The notes: generated by a model from the letters alone, not told the origin. A stretch of DNA of 8,075 nucleotides from Desulfobacterales bacterium (GCA_013375335.1 JABXJZ010000055.1:1-8075); one strand, 5' to 3'. Counted from the stretch's first letter, positions 1 to 7,176 are shown. Made by a program: numbers and translations.

Positions 1-652
1 AAAAGGTTGAATAATGTCTTTTTCTAACCTTATCAAAAAGGTGATCCAAGGTGGCCTTCCTCCTGAACTTGAAGGTCTTAATGGACTCCATTGTCGAGCA
101 ACTTGTTGAATCCAGAGCTCCGATGATGTCATTTAATTCATAGAGACGTTCCTCTTTTTCCAAGAAGAGAGGAAAATATCTCCCCCAGATATTTCTCGCA
201 TTCTGACTTTGAAGGCGAGTATAAATGAAGATGAAACCGCCTTCTTTTGTAATTGCCGCTGCTTTTTCGACGAATCTTAGAAAATGGAAATGGTGAATGG
301 CGTTAAAAGTAAACACACAGTCCATATCCTTGTCTTTCAGGGGAAGATCGCAGGCATTCGCTTTGACAGTGATAAACCTGTGTACGCCATTGCCTTTCAG
401 ATAAGCTGAGGCCTGTTTTAGCATTGATTCGTTGACATCAATGCAGGTCAAATGAAGGTTGTTCAGATGTTTGAAAAGCAGCAAACTATACCTTCCGGCA
501 CCGCATCCGATATCAGCTGCTCGAATCGTCTTTAAGCCTTTCAGTCTCTTACTGATAAACCGGATTGGTTGAAGATCAGTTGTCCTTATATCTCTGTATA
601 AGGGAGCGATTTTGGAAAAGTGATTGTGGATCTTGTCCTGATGAGTCATCAT
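1..652 (-). CDS. Class I SAM-dependent methyltransferase, C-terminus cut by window edge
   Basis: The first 217 codons are open from ATG at 652 to the left edge, so the 3' end lies outside the window. The protein has the Rossmann-type SAM-binding motif I (ADIGCGAGRYS, about residues 46-56), an acidic residue ending the second strand (D72), a DLPLKD...D motif (about 102-111) and NAIHHFHF (117-124), the pattern of the UbiE/Methyltransf_11/25 group. The last visible residues (RKRHYSTF, 210-217) resemble a late segment of these proteins, so perhaps only a few dozen residues are missing. Two ATG codons are adjacent (652 and 647-649). A stop codon lies a few codons upstream, so no longer ATG start is possible. 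The substrate cannot be told from sequence: small molecule, quinone-like compound, tRNA or arsenic are all open. It follows the broken C_GCAxxG_C_C gene on the same strand after a gap of about 200 bases and may have its own promoter. Confidence 0.85.
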   Translation of the reverse strand, partial: MMTHQDKIHNHFSKIAPLYRDIRTTDLQPIRFISKRLKGLKTIRAADIGCGAGRYSLLLFKHLNNLHLTCIDVNESMLKQASAYLKGNGVHRFITVKANACDLPLKDKDMDCVFTFNAIHHFHFLRFVEKAAAITKEGGFIFIYTRLQSQNARNIWGRYFPLFLEKEERLYELNDIIGALDSTSCSTMESIKTFKFRRKATLDHLFDKVRKRHYSTF

Positions 653-860
653 GTATCTCTTCAGGTCCCTCTAACAAAGAGCTCGATGATCTACAGATCT
701 ACGTTGAAAGGGCCTACTGCCTAACCACATAAGCATTTCTAGTTCGCTTATTGAGCTATCTATCTTTCAAGGAAAGCTCAGCGAGTTACAGCCCACAGCG
801 GCATTGTCCTGATGAGAAGGTAGCTCCTCCGTCTCTTTTTGACTTGAGATCTCAGGCTTA

Positions 861-1408
861 CTATTGTGTTTTCCCCTCCATATCTTGGATAATTATCTCC
901 GCGCAGATGCGGGCGCTCACTCCCGAGGATAATGCGCATTTCTCAAAGCCCTTGTCACTTACAAAAGCAGGGTAGTCCTCTTTAGGGTCAGCTACATTGT
1001 AGTACTTGCCAAAAATCAGATCCTTGTGAATATGGCGGCACTTAGTGTTCCCCATCTCGTTTTCAAAGAGATAGAGGAACTTACGGGATTGGGCATAAGA
1101 GCCGGCGTTGGCGCTGCAGTCTAAGGAGTTGTCACCGCCGATCCAAACTCCTCCATGACGGCCAGTGCAGGACTTTTGGCACAGTTCTGATTGACCTGCT
1201 CATATTCTTCGGCTCTCTTTTGAACGCGATCAAGTACCTCTTGCTTGTTGGCGATCATCTCATCTCGGATGATTACCTTCTTCGGGATGCCCTCTGAAGA
1301 CAGTCTCTTGAGCCTAGCCTCAACAGCTGCCCTATCATCTGGGCCCTTCGCTAATTCTTGGCCCCTTGCTTTAAGCGTGGCGTAGTCGGGTGACAGTCTC
1401 TCAGCCAT
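861..1408 (-). pseudogene. C_GCAxxG_C_C family protein, broken by frame change and apparent internal loss
   Basis: Two frames together resemble one C_GCAxxG_C_C family protein (putative redox or metal-binding, function unknown). The first frame starts at ATG 1408 behind a good AAGGAGA ribosome site. It runs 95 codons to a TAG at 1121-1123 and contains the family-like EEYEQVNQNCAKS...EEFG stretch with the first signature cysteine. The second frame is open from about 1145 down to the stop at 861. It carries FLYLFENEMGNTKCR (third cysteine element) and GFEKCALSSG...ICAEII (last cysteine element and terminal helix). The central glycine-rich GCAxxG element is not recognisable; only DCSANAG lies near where it should be. 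A net loss plus a frame change in about 1100-1145 best explains this. The gene starts 30 bases after the end of the ATC-hydrolase-like gene, so the two were probably one transcript. Family recognition is from motif memory. Confidence 0.6.
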
Positions 1409-1438
1409 TGGTTTGTCTCCTTTTTTATTGTCCGTTTC

Positions 1439-2016
1439 TCAATATCCTAACTCCAGAGTCACCTGACAATAAGGGTCACCTGCAGGCATAACCTTGGTGA
1501 GCACTGCTGGTCCCTTGAGTTTGACGCCGATGGCGTCGAAGGTGCCTTGCTCCAAGGCTTCAAGAAGCACACTACAGATCTTCGGGCTCTCCTGACAGGG
1601 TAGGGCAAGAGGGCACTCATATGCACGCTTTACCGCTCTCTTCTTTCCAGTCTCTATCCGCTCCCACTTAATGCCTGAGTATTATCTTCCAGGTCCATGA
1701 TCCTCCCCAAGCATCGGGCATCTTTGAGGCCGTCTATCTTCATGATCCGAACCATAGCTGCTGCCCGTTGACGGCCAACTTCATACATAGCCTTCTTCGC
1801 GACCTCCCAGACTTCCTCGCCGAATCTTCTGGAAAGGGCATTCATAATCCTGGACAGAAAAATTCCCAATGTCCTGCCAGCCAATGATGCTATCTTGCCT
1901 GGCGGTGTATCGGGAATAAATTGTGTCTGTCGGTCCTCGCCGAGAGGCTTCATTTCTTCCAAAAACTCCGCCTTGTAAGTGCCATTGTCGAATTTCCTTT
2001 CGACTTTTTGACTCAT
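1439..2016 (-). pseudogene. L-2-amino-thiazoline-4-carboxylic acid hydrolase-like protein, one frameshift
   Basis: The first frame begins at ATG 2016 after a GAAGGATGG ribosome site. It gives about 114 sensible residues, including FGEEVWEVAKKAMYEVGR (66-82) and RCLGRIMDLEDNTQ (101-114), then meets a stop at about 1654. From about 1676 downward a second frame continues the same protein, with GIKWERIETGKKRAV, two cysteines around PLALPCQ, and a GDPYCQV motif close to the TGA at 1439-1441. Restoring one G in the GG at minus-strand positions 1675-1674 (GGG expected) joins them into a protein of about 192 residues. This length and the late GDPYC motif fit the ATC-hydrolase family (PF14196-like), many of whose members have unproven substrates. 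It is either a true single-base deletion or a base-calling error. It is the likely upstream partner of the C_GCAxxG_C_C gene 30 bases downstream. Confidence 0.6.
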
Positions 2017-2374
2017 GTATCCATCCTTCTTTTTGTAGATCCATATCTTTTTTGTACTGAGATATCAAGCCTTGAGATTCCGCCCTCAATAAACACGGCC
2101 TTACTGGGCTCCTTTGACGATCGACGCAGTTGCAGAGTGCAGGGTGGCAGCCCACCGTGAATAATCATAGAGGGAGTTCGAGGGAAGGTTGACTCAAGGA
2201 CACTCAGGTTCGCGGCGAAGGCCCGGATGGCCTATGAGAACTAGCCAAGGCCGGTTGGAAAAGCGTGGGATACGGTGAACCTCCTGCCAATAATAGTCAG
2301 CAGAGAGGTGGAAATGAGTCAGGGAAAAAACGGCTGGGTTGAAATCAGCTCAGCTTAAAGTACAGGATTGTTGC
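2017..2374. other. Non-coding spacer, GC-rich structured stretch, no gene recognised
   Basis: This 358-base gap separates the guaA-like gene from the ATC-hydrolase-like gene. I see no convincing coding frame on either strand. The part nearest 2016 should hold the leader and ribosome site of the next gene. The stretch about 2205-2290 is rich in short inverted repeats (for example CCAA-GGCCGG-TTGG, and TGGC...GCCA around 2229-2248), which suggests a folded RNA, a mobile-element remnant or simply old debris. No tRNA cloverleaf or known riboswitch was recognised. Confidence 0.4.
2325..2356 (-). terminator. Weak candidate Rho-independent terminator after guaA-like gene
   Basis: About 20 bases past the guaA-like stop the minus strand reads GCTG-ATTTCAACC-CAGC followed by CG and six T. 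The T run is good but the stem is only about four pairs, so this is a weak call. Confidence 0.27.
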
Positions 2375-3340
2375 CTAAAGCGCCTCTATGGTGGAGGGTG
2401 GTTTTTTGGTTATATTGTACGTAACGCTGACAACGCCAGGCGCCTCAGCTGTGATTCTCTCTGCCAATCGGTCTAATACATCGTAGGGAAGCCTGGTGGG
2501 CGATCCTGTTTTTGCATCCTTGCTCTCCCAGCATCTTACCTCGATTTGCAGACCGTAATCTCTCTTTCCTCCTCTCACCCCGGTGACCTTATCCTCATGG
2601 AGGATGGCGAAATACTGAAATGCTCCCCTATGAGATAGTTCTTGTTCGACAATGCTCGTAGCGTTTCTTACAATCCTCACCCTTTCAGGTGTAACCTCAC
2701 CGATTACCCTCGCAGCCAGGGCTGGTCCAGGAAAAGGCGGCCGGTTCCAGATCTCCTCTGGTATATGGAGCACTTTGGCAACCTCTCTGATTGCTGATTT
2801 TCGCAGTTGTACTAGTGGTTCTAAAACCCTGTACCCGTACATCTCCTCTGGATCAATGCCGAGCTGCGCGAGGATATTGTGCTGTCTTTTGATCCCGGCA
2901 ACGGTCTCCTCGACATCGGTGTAGTTAGTGCCTTGGAGAAGATACCTCGCGCCAGCCTGTCTCACTAGATCACCGAAGACATCCCTGTAAAATGAGCGAG
3001 TGATCGCCTCTCTTTTCTCCTCTGGGTCAGTTCGACCCCTTAGTGCATCAAAGAAGGTTCTTTCGGCATGGATAAGTTGGACCGTTACTCCCAAGTCTTT
3101 AAATAGTGAGACAATATGTTCAGGTTCTCCCTCCCTCATGAGGCCATTGTCGATGAAATATGTCTTGAACCGATCACCCAACGCCCTATGGGCAAGCATG
3201 GTTACGACTGAGGAATCAACACCGCCTGAGAGGGCACTAAGAGCAACGCCATCAGCGACAATCGAGGAGATCTCCTCGACCTTTTCCGTGATAAATCTCT
3301 CGACATCTAATTCCTCTAACCTGATTTCCCTGATCTCCAT
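2375..3340 (-). CDS. guaA: GMP synthase PP-loop ATPase/dimerisation protein without glutaminase domain
   Basis: GMP synthase uses ATP and ammonia (from glutamine) to aminate XMP in purine synthesis. This 321-residue protein matches only the ATP-pyrophosphatase and C-terminal dimerisation parts. It has the PP-loop SGGVDSS (38-44), FIDNGLMRE (62-70), QGTNYTDV (136-143), a PFPGP loop (202-206) followed by ARVIGEVTPE, and the terminal KPPSTIE (313-319). The class I glutaminase domain of usual bacterial GuaA is absent and none lies nearby, as in archaeal two-subunit enzymes. Several substrate-region motifs differ from the usual form: SHHNV is KRQHN (151-155), HPFPGPGL is PPFPGPAL (201-208), and the lid is short. 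It may be a true split GMP synthase or a paralogue with another substrate. The start at 3340 is chosen over 3361 because GGAGGT lies just upstream. It follows fmdB by 48 bases, probably in one operon. Confidence 0.8.
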   Translation of the reverse strand: MEIREIRLEELDVERFITEKVEEISSIVADGVALSALSGGVDSSVVTMLAHRALGDRFKTYFIDNGLMREGEPEHIVSLFKDLGVTVQLIHAERTFFDALRGRTDPEEKREAITRSFYRDVFGDLVRQAGARYLLQGTNYTDVEETVAGIKRQHNILAQLGIDPEEMYGYRVLEPLVQLRKSAIREVAKVLHIPEEIWNRPPFPGPALAARVIGEVTPERVRIVRNATSIVEQELSHRGAFQYFAILHEDKVTGVRGGKRDYGLQIEVRCWESKDAKTGSPTRLPYDVLDRLAERITAEAPGVVSVTYNITKKPPSTIEAL

Positions 3341-3343
3341 TGT

Positions 3344-3349
3344 ACCTCC
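3344..3349 (-). promoter_or_regulatory. Ribosome binding site deciding the guaA-like start
   Basis: The minus strand reads GGAGGT three bases before the ATG at 3340. The alternative ATG at 3361 has no comparable site, so the seven-residue N-terminal extension is rejected. Confidence 0.7.
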
Positions 3350-3388
3350 CCCTTCCTGCATTCCCGGAGTTCCATCCTGGGTACCCTA

Positions 3389-3607
3389 TTATGAACCACT
3401 ACAGGTACTGCAACTGGTAGCGCTGCAAGAGCTGCACGAAGGGCCCTTTGAACTTGAGAACTCGCCACTGCTCTTATGGCTGAAGGTAGAGAGAAGCCTA
3501 TTAAGTTTGCTTCCCTTGCATATAGGGCAAGAGACCTCTTGGTCACCGAAGACCAGGGACTCGAAGTCCTTGTCGCAGTCCATACAATGGTACTCGAAAA
3601 TAGGCAT
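3389..3607 (-). CDS. FmdB-family zinc ribbon protein
   Basis: This 72-residue protein begins MPIFEYHCMDCDKDFE, the hallmark of the FmdB/CxxC_CxxC_SSSS family. Two CxxC knuckles (C8/C11 and C27/C30) should bind one zinc. A serine-rich stretch follows, and the tail has four more cysteines (C58, C61, C66, C69) ending in SCSTCSGS. The family is named for a putative regulator of formamidase genes, but its real role is mostly unknown. The start is secure: AGGAGG lies six bases before the ATG. The upstream spacer (3608-3771) is AT-rich with a TATAAT-like box (minus strand, 3692-3687) but no convincing -35 partner, so a promoter there is possible only. It is probably co-transcribed with the guaA-like gene. 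Confidence 0.9.
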   Translation of the reverse strand: MPIFEYHCMDCDKDFESLVFGDQEVSCPICKGSKLNRLLSTFSHKSSGEFSSSKGPSCSSCSATSCSTCSGS

Positions 3608-3771
3608 CTTGATCCTCCTGGCAAAAATCTAGTCCCTTAGGACAAAATATAAGGCCGATTATGGTATTTTTCCAGTCCCTTCAAACATTATAGTGAGGTT
3701 CCTTACTCCTGAGCGAACAGCTGAAGTAAAGTGCATGACGGTATGCGGTGATATTGCACCTCTGATGGCTG

Positions 3772-4296
3772 CTAGGCGCCATTCAGGCCATGGTGTTCTG
3801 TCTTCACATACCATGAGGAGGGGTCAGTCAGGTACTCCTCGGTGTCCTTGAGGGATAGGTAATGTTCGTGCTCGATATTGGCGAGGAGGCCGAAGAACTC
3901 CTTCTCCTTTGGATCAGAGACCTCATCTCGGAGTTTAGCATAGTGGGATGCCCCTTTGGCCTCGAAATCGATGGCGGTCTGGATGGCCTTCAGGTCGTCA
4001 TCGTCTCTCTCTGGCATCTTATCCGCTTTCTGCACCGACTCCTTCAGGATGTCCATAACGATCGTATCTTTCACCTTGAGGGGAACGGTTTCAGGCCATT
4101 TTTCCTTGCTTTCCCACCTCTCGCGCAGCTCCTTCAACCTTTGATGGTGCTCAAGCTCCTCATCTGCAATCTGTTGGAACATGGCCTTGCCAAGAGGATT
4201 CTTGGTTCTGCTGGCATTCTTAAGATAGAATTCCCGCTCTCTTGTCTCGTTATCCAAGGCCACGTCAAGTGCATTTAGGCGTTCTCTTGCGTTCAT
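3772..4296 (-). CDS. Rubrerythrin-like ferritin-fold di-iron protein (no rubredoxin domain)
   Basis: The 174-residue protein has two helical halves, each with an iron-binding ExxH. The first half has acidic residues near 17-22, then EELEHH (46-51, E47/H50). The second half has DFEAKG (111-115, E112), then IEHEHY (141-146, E142/H145). This is the erythrin/rubrerythrin four-helix di-iron pattern, used for peroxide reduction or iron handling in anaerobes. The C-terminus ends in a DPSSWYVKTEHHGLNGA tail typical of these proteins. There is no CxxC rubredoxin domain, so an external electron donor would be needed. ATG 4296 is chosen over the upstream TTG at 4323 because GGGGAGA lies four bases before it. 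It starts 62 bases after the broken DUF362 gene and is followed by a 164-base gap before fmdB. Confidence 0.88.
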   Translation of the reverse strand: MNARERLNALDVALDNETREREFYLKNASRTKNPLGKAMFQQIADEELEHHQRLKELRERWESKEKWPETVPLKVKDTIVMDILKESVQKADKMPERDDDDLKAIQTAIDFEAKGASHYAKLRDEVSDPKEKEFFGLLANIEHEHYLSLKDTEEYLTDPSSWYVKTEHHGLNGA

Positions 4297-4300
4297 GGTT

Positions 4301-4307
4301 TCTCCCC
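4301..4307 (-). promoter_or_regulatory. Ribosome binding site deciding the rubrerythrin-like start
   Basis: GGGGAGA on the minus strand lies four bases from ATG 4296. It falls inside the nine-residue extension that a TTG start at 4323 would give, so the shorter protein is favoured. Confidence 0.65.
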
Positions 4308-4357
4308 TTTCGATGCATACCAACGTGTGAGCTGACTTTCTCCTCTTCTATCACAGT

Positions 4358-5222
4358 TCAAGCGAGATTGTCAAAGAAGCGATTCAAAAATCTGTTGAGT
4401 CGCATCTGACAGTAAGCAATGTTACTGAGGATGAGCACCTTGGGATCGAAATTGACATTGCCGATCTTTCCAATGGACGATAAATAATTTATGTGCTGCG
4501 CGACGGACACGAGACATCCCTTTGCCTGGATATATCTTGATGACCTCCGCTTGAAACATTTGCCAAATGGAGCTTAACATCTTCAAAAGCATGTCACTGG
4601 ATTTGGTCTTCGTCGCATCCGCCTCGTGGGTGGTCTTGTAGTTGCTTTCAATGTTGACACCTTGGCCGTCGATTGTTTCTTCCCAACTGGTGTAGTTCCC
4701 TGCAAAGATCAGTCTTTCACCTTCATCAAGCTCGAGCAGTCCCTGCAGCCTGCCCACCACATACCGGACCCCTTCCATCTGTTTTTCCATGCTGGGGGAA
4801 AAGGCCTTGAATATGTGCACGGCCTCCTGAAGATCGGCTATTTTATGCCCCAGGAAGGTGTTGTGATCCACCAGCCTGTGTCGATCATCCTGGATGCCGA
4901 TCAAATTCTTGAGCCTGAGGGTTAGCCCAGTCCAGGGATGGGCTTTGAATTTGGGCAGGTTGATGAGAAAGTCGCATTGCGTAACGGGCTTCGGAACAAA
5001 GATCTGATGCCGCTCTTTGGTGACCTATATAACGCCATCCAAAAACCCTTTGCGGGTAAGGGCATGGGGAAATATCTCAGGATGAGCAATGACTACATTG
5101 GGCTTGAAGAGAATCCTTCCTGAGGGCTTAACGCATAACGCCTCCGTGCCTTCTTTGATGATGCCCGAGATCTTCTCCGGATCGTATTCGTCGCACCGCA
5201 TCATCAACACCCTCTGTCTCAT
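4358..5222 (-). pseudogene. DUF362 family protein, disrupted by amber stop, frameshift and probable internal loss
   Basis: DUF362 proteins are iron-sulfur-associated or ferredoxin-like proteins of uncertain function, common in anaerobes. From ATG 5222 the first frame has the N-terminal GRILFKPNVVIAHPE and ALTRKGFLDGVI, then hits TAG at 5025-5027. The same frame goes on with IFVPKPV...DFLINLPKFKAHPW, LRLKNLIGIQDDRHR and, further on, ERLIFAGNYTSWEETIDG. The last true segment is in another frame: SSRYIQAKGCLVSVAQH, NVNFDP and IAYCQMRLNRFLNRF, ending in TGA at 4358-4360. An extra T in the TTT at minus-strand 4556-4554 would explain the shift. Compared with the family as I remember it, two central stretches seem absent: one between GVI and IFVPKP, and one between IADLQ and AVHIFKAF. 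Relict reading of the TAG as pyrrolysine is unlikely given the other damage. Confidence 0.72.
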
Positions 5223-5385
5223 TTTGATCTTTACCTCTTAGGGGCTAGGTGTGATTTCAGGGCTAAGATTTCCCTTATGAATTCTGTTGAAATATATTAG
5301 AGTAATCATGAGGTTCTCTATTTGATGCTGAGAAATTAATCTGCATTCCTATTTCGTGAGAAGGAGTCTTGCCCGTTATTCAGTG

Positions 5386-6243
5386 ATGGAGAAGAGCAAC
5401 AGATTTCTGAGAGTGCTTTTTATGCCTATCAGCTGGATATACTTGATCTGCCTGGTTGTCCTTATAGCGGCCTCTTTTTATCTGTTCTATCACAAGATTG
5501 AAAATTTCTTTGTGTTCTTTCCTGAAACTGCTTTTGACAGCACTCCCCATGAGGTCAATCTGCACTATCGAGATGTCTATTTCCATACTGAAGATGGGAA
5601 AAGGTTACATGGTTGGTTTTTCCCCCTGAGAGAGGAATTTCCCCTTATCCTGTTCTGCCACGGGAATGCAGGAAATATCTCGCACCGCCTTGAGAACATT
5701 AGGCCCCTCTTGGAGCAGAGGCTTCAGGTCTTTATCTTTGACTATAGGGGTTATGGGAAGAGTTCAGGAACACCTTCGGAAAAGGGCGTCTACCGAGATG
5801 GGTTGGCAGCATATGACTATCTGGTAAAGAGAGAGAGGATCCCACCAACAAACATTATTCCCTTTGGGCGTTCCTTGGGTGCGGCGGTGGCAATAGAGAT
5901 CGCCCTAAAGAGGAGGGTGAGGTCTATTATAATAGAGAGCGCGTTTACATCTATAAAGGAGATGGCCAGATCCATCGCCCTTTTTCATCTGTTTTCCTTT
6001 CTTCTTCCCACCCATTACAACAATCTGAAAAAGATCGGCTATGTTGCTACTCCAAAGCTCATCATCCACGGCAAAGAGGATGAGATTGTCACCTTCTCTA
6101 TGGGGCAGAAGCTTTTCGACGCCGCGAAAGAGCCCAAGTATTTCTTCCCGGTAAAGGGTGCAGGTCACAATGATACCTTTATTGTTGGGGGAAGGAGATA
6201 CTTTGAGACCGTTTCGGCATTTGCATATCACTCAAAAATCTGA
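5386..6243 (+). CDS. Membrane-anchored alpha/beta hydrolase (BEM46/ABHD13-like)
   Basis: The 285-residue protein has an N-terminal membrane helix (about 15-37) and then a serine hydrolase fold. Visible motifs are the oxyanion-side CHGNAGN (91-97), DYRGYGKSSG (119-128), the nucleophile elbow GRSLG (161-165, S163), an acidic residue in GKEDEIV (229-235, D232) and the catalytic histidine in GAGHND (258-263, H261). This is the usual arrangement of the YfhR/BEM46 group, whose substrates are mostly unknown; an ester or lipid substrate at the membrane is plausible. The start is uncertain. GTG 5356 would add ten residues but lacks a ribosome site, and the AAGGAG at 5361-5366 is too far from ATG 5386 to be ideal. 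The peptidase gene begins six bases after the stop, so the two are probably translated together. Confidence 0.88.
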   Translation: MEKSNRFLRVLFMPISWIYLICLVVLIAASFYLFYHKIENFFVFFPETAFDSTPHEVNLHYRDVYFHTEDGKRLHGWFFPLREEFPLILFCHGNAGNISHRLENIRPLLEQRLQVFIFDYRGYGKSSGTPSEKGVYRDGLAAYDYLVKRERIPPTNIIPFGRSLGAAVAIEIALKRRVRSIIIESAFTSIKEMARSIALFHLFSFLLPTHYNNLKKIGYVATPKLIIHGKEDEIVTFSMGQKLFDAAKEPKYFFPVKGAGHNDTFIVGGRRYFETVSAFAYHSKI

Positions 6244-6249
6244 GGTCCT

Positions 6250-7176
6250 ATGTGTTCGATGTCGGGTCTGAGGTTTAGATACTGGTTTACCCTAATCACC
6301 CTGTACTTCCTCACCCCTTTGGTGGGTTCTGCCTCCGACTATATAAGTGTCAGCACCCGTCATTTCTCCTTCTACTTCCAAGCCCAGGATGAGAGATTGA
6401 TGAGATCGCTGATTGGTCAGGCTGAGGAGTTGAGGGTGAGGATTATGGAGGATTTAGGCACTGACTTTGAGGAGAGGACTAAGGTGTATCTCGCCCCCTC
6501 ATCAAAGCTATTTCAAGAGATCCAGCCAAGAGGGGAGATCCCCTCCTGGTCAATAGGGGTCGCGTACCCCAGTTTAAACCTCATAATCGTAAAATCCCCC
6601 AAGGCGACCACAAGAGGCAATATCGACTTGAGAAAGGTCTTTATACACGAATTGACCCATATCTTCGTGGGTAGGGCATTTAAGGGAAGGGAAAAGGTCC
6701 CTCGGTGGTTAGATGAGGGATTGGCTATGTACGTGTCTAAGGAATGGGACCTGAGCAGGGTCTCTACCATGACGCGGGCAGTCCTCACTGATTCACTTAT
6801 CCCCCTGTCGCAGATAACCCGAGGTTTTCCACAGGAAACGGAGAGGGCAGGGCTTGCCTACTCGGAAAGCTTCTACCTCATTTCTTTCCTAATAAGCCAA
6901 TACGGGAGAGACCGCTTTCATGGATTTATAAGGTTATATGGTGGCGGTAAGGCGTTAGAAGAGGTCCTGACGGAGGTTTATGGTATTAGTCTGGAAGAGC
7001 TAGAAGATAAGTGGAAGAATTACCTCAAGCTAAGATTCAGCCGAATCCCCATAATTACAAGCTCAACGACCTTATGGCTCTTGGTCACCATTACCTTTAT
7101 CATCGCTTATCTGAGAAGGAGGAGGGCGCAGAGATTGAAATGGGAGGAATTGGACAAAGAGGATGAGGGCTCTTGA
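6250..7176 (+). CDS. Exported, membrane-anchored zinc peptidase, MA family (HExxH gluzincin)
   Basis: This 308-residue protein starts with a signal-like segment (about 10-28, ending near VGSASD). A soluble domain follows with the zinc site HELTH (133-137) and the downstream glutamate in WLDEGLA (153-159, E156), the gluzincin arrangement of the peptidase MA-like group. A conserved YSESFYLISFL helix (204-214) and a C-terminal membrane helix (about 272-287) follow, then a basic charged tail. The catalytic domain should lie outside the membrane with a short cytoplasmic tail; its substrate is unknown. GAGGT overlaps the upstream hydrolase stop codon and sits close to ATG 6250, suggesting coupled translation; ATG 6259 is an alternative start. 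The two enzymes may act together at the envelope. The gene ends 8 bases from the convergent recR stop, with no terminator seen. Confidence 0.87.
   Translation: MCSMSGLRFRYWFTLITLYFLTPLVGSASDYISVSTRHFSFYFQAQDERLMRSLIGQAEELRVRIMEDLGTDFEERTKVYLAPSSKLFQEIQPRGEIPSWSIGVAYPSLNLIIVKSPKATTRGNIDLRKVFIHELTHIFVGRAFKGREKVPRWLDEGLAMYVSKEWDLSRVSTMTRAVLTDSLIPLSQITRGFPQETERAGLAYSESFYLISFLISQYGRDRFHGFIRLYGGGKALEEVLTEVYGISLEELEDKWKNYLKLRFSRIPIITSSTTLWLLVTITFIIAYLRRRRAQRLKWEELDKEDEGS

Noticed and set aside
688..699. Small palindrome GATCT-AC-AGATC upstream of the methyltransferase start, a possible operator.
   Set aside because: Five-base arms are too short to support a regulator site and no matching copy was seen.
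764..776. CTTTC-AAG-GAAAG hairpin in the spacer before the methyltransferase.
   Set aside because: Weak AT-rich stem, no T run on either strand, so not a terminator.
633..816. A 13-base direct repeat (TTGTCCTGATGAG) at 633-645 and 804-816, containing CTGATGAG as in a hammerhead ribozyme core.
   Set aside because: The conserved GAAA and cleavage-site parts of a hammerhead are not found downstream, the first copy lies in the methyltransferase coding start, and a single 13-base match in an 8-kb window is expected by chance.
3316..3624. A 102-residue minus-strand frame overlapping fmdB and the guaA-like start.
   Set aside because: It is the shadow of fmdB in another frame; FmdB has the recognised family motif and a strong ribosome site.
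4626..4925. A 99-residue plus-strand frame.
   Set aside because: It lies opposite the DUF362 remnant and has no recognisable motif or ribosome site.
5025..5027. TAG in the DUF362 frame read as pyrrolysine.
   Set aside because: The gene also has a frameshift and apparently missing segments, no pyrrolysine genes are in the window, and DUF362 is not a known pyrrolysine family.
5223..5385. Divergent promoter between DUF362 and the hydrolase gene.
   Set aside because: AT-rich and likely to hold promoters, but the TATATT-like box near 5293-5298 has no good -35 partner, so no site is called.
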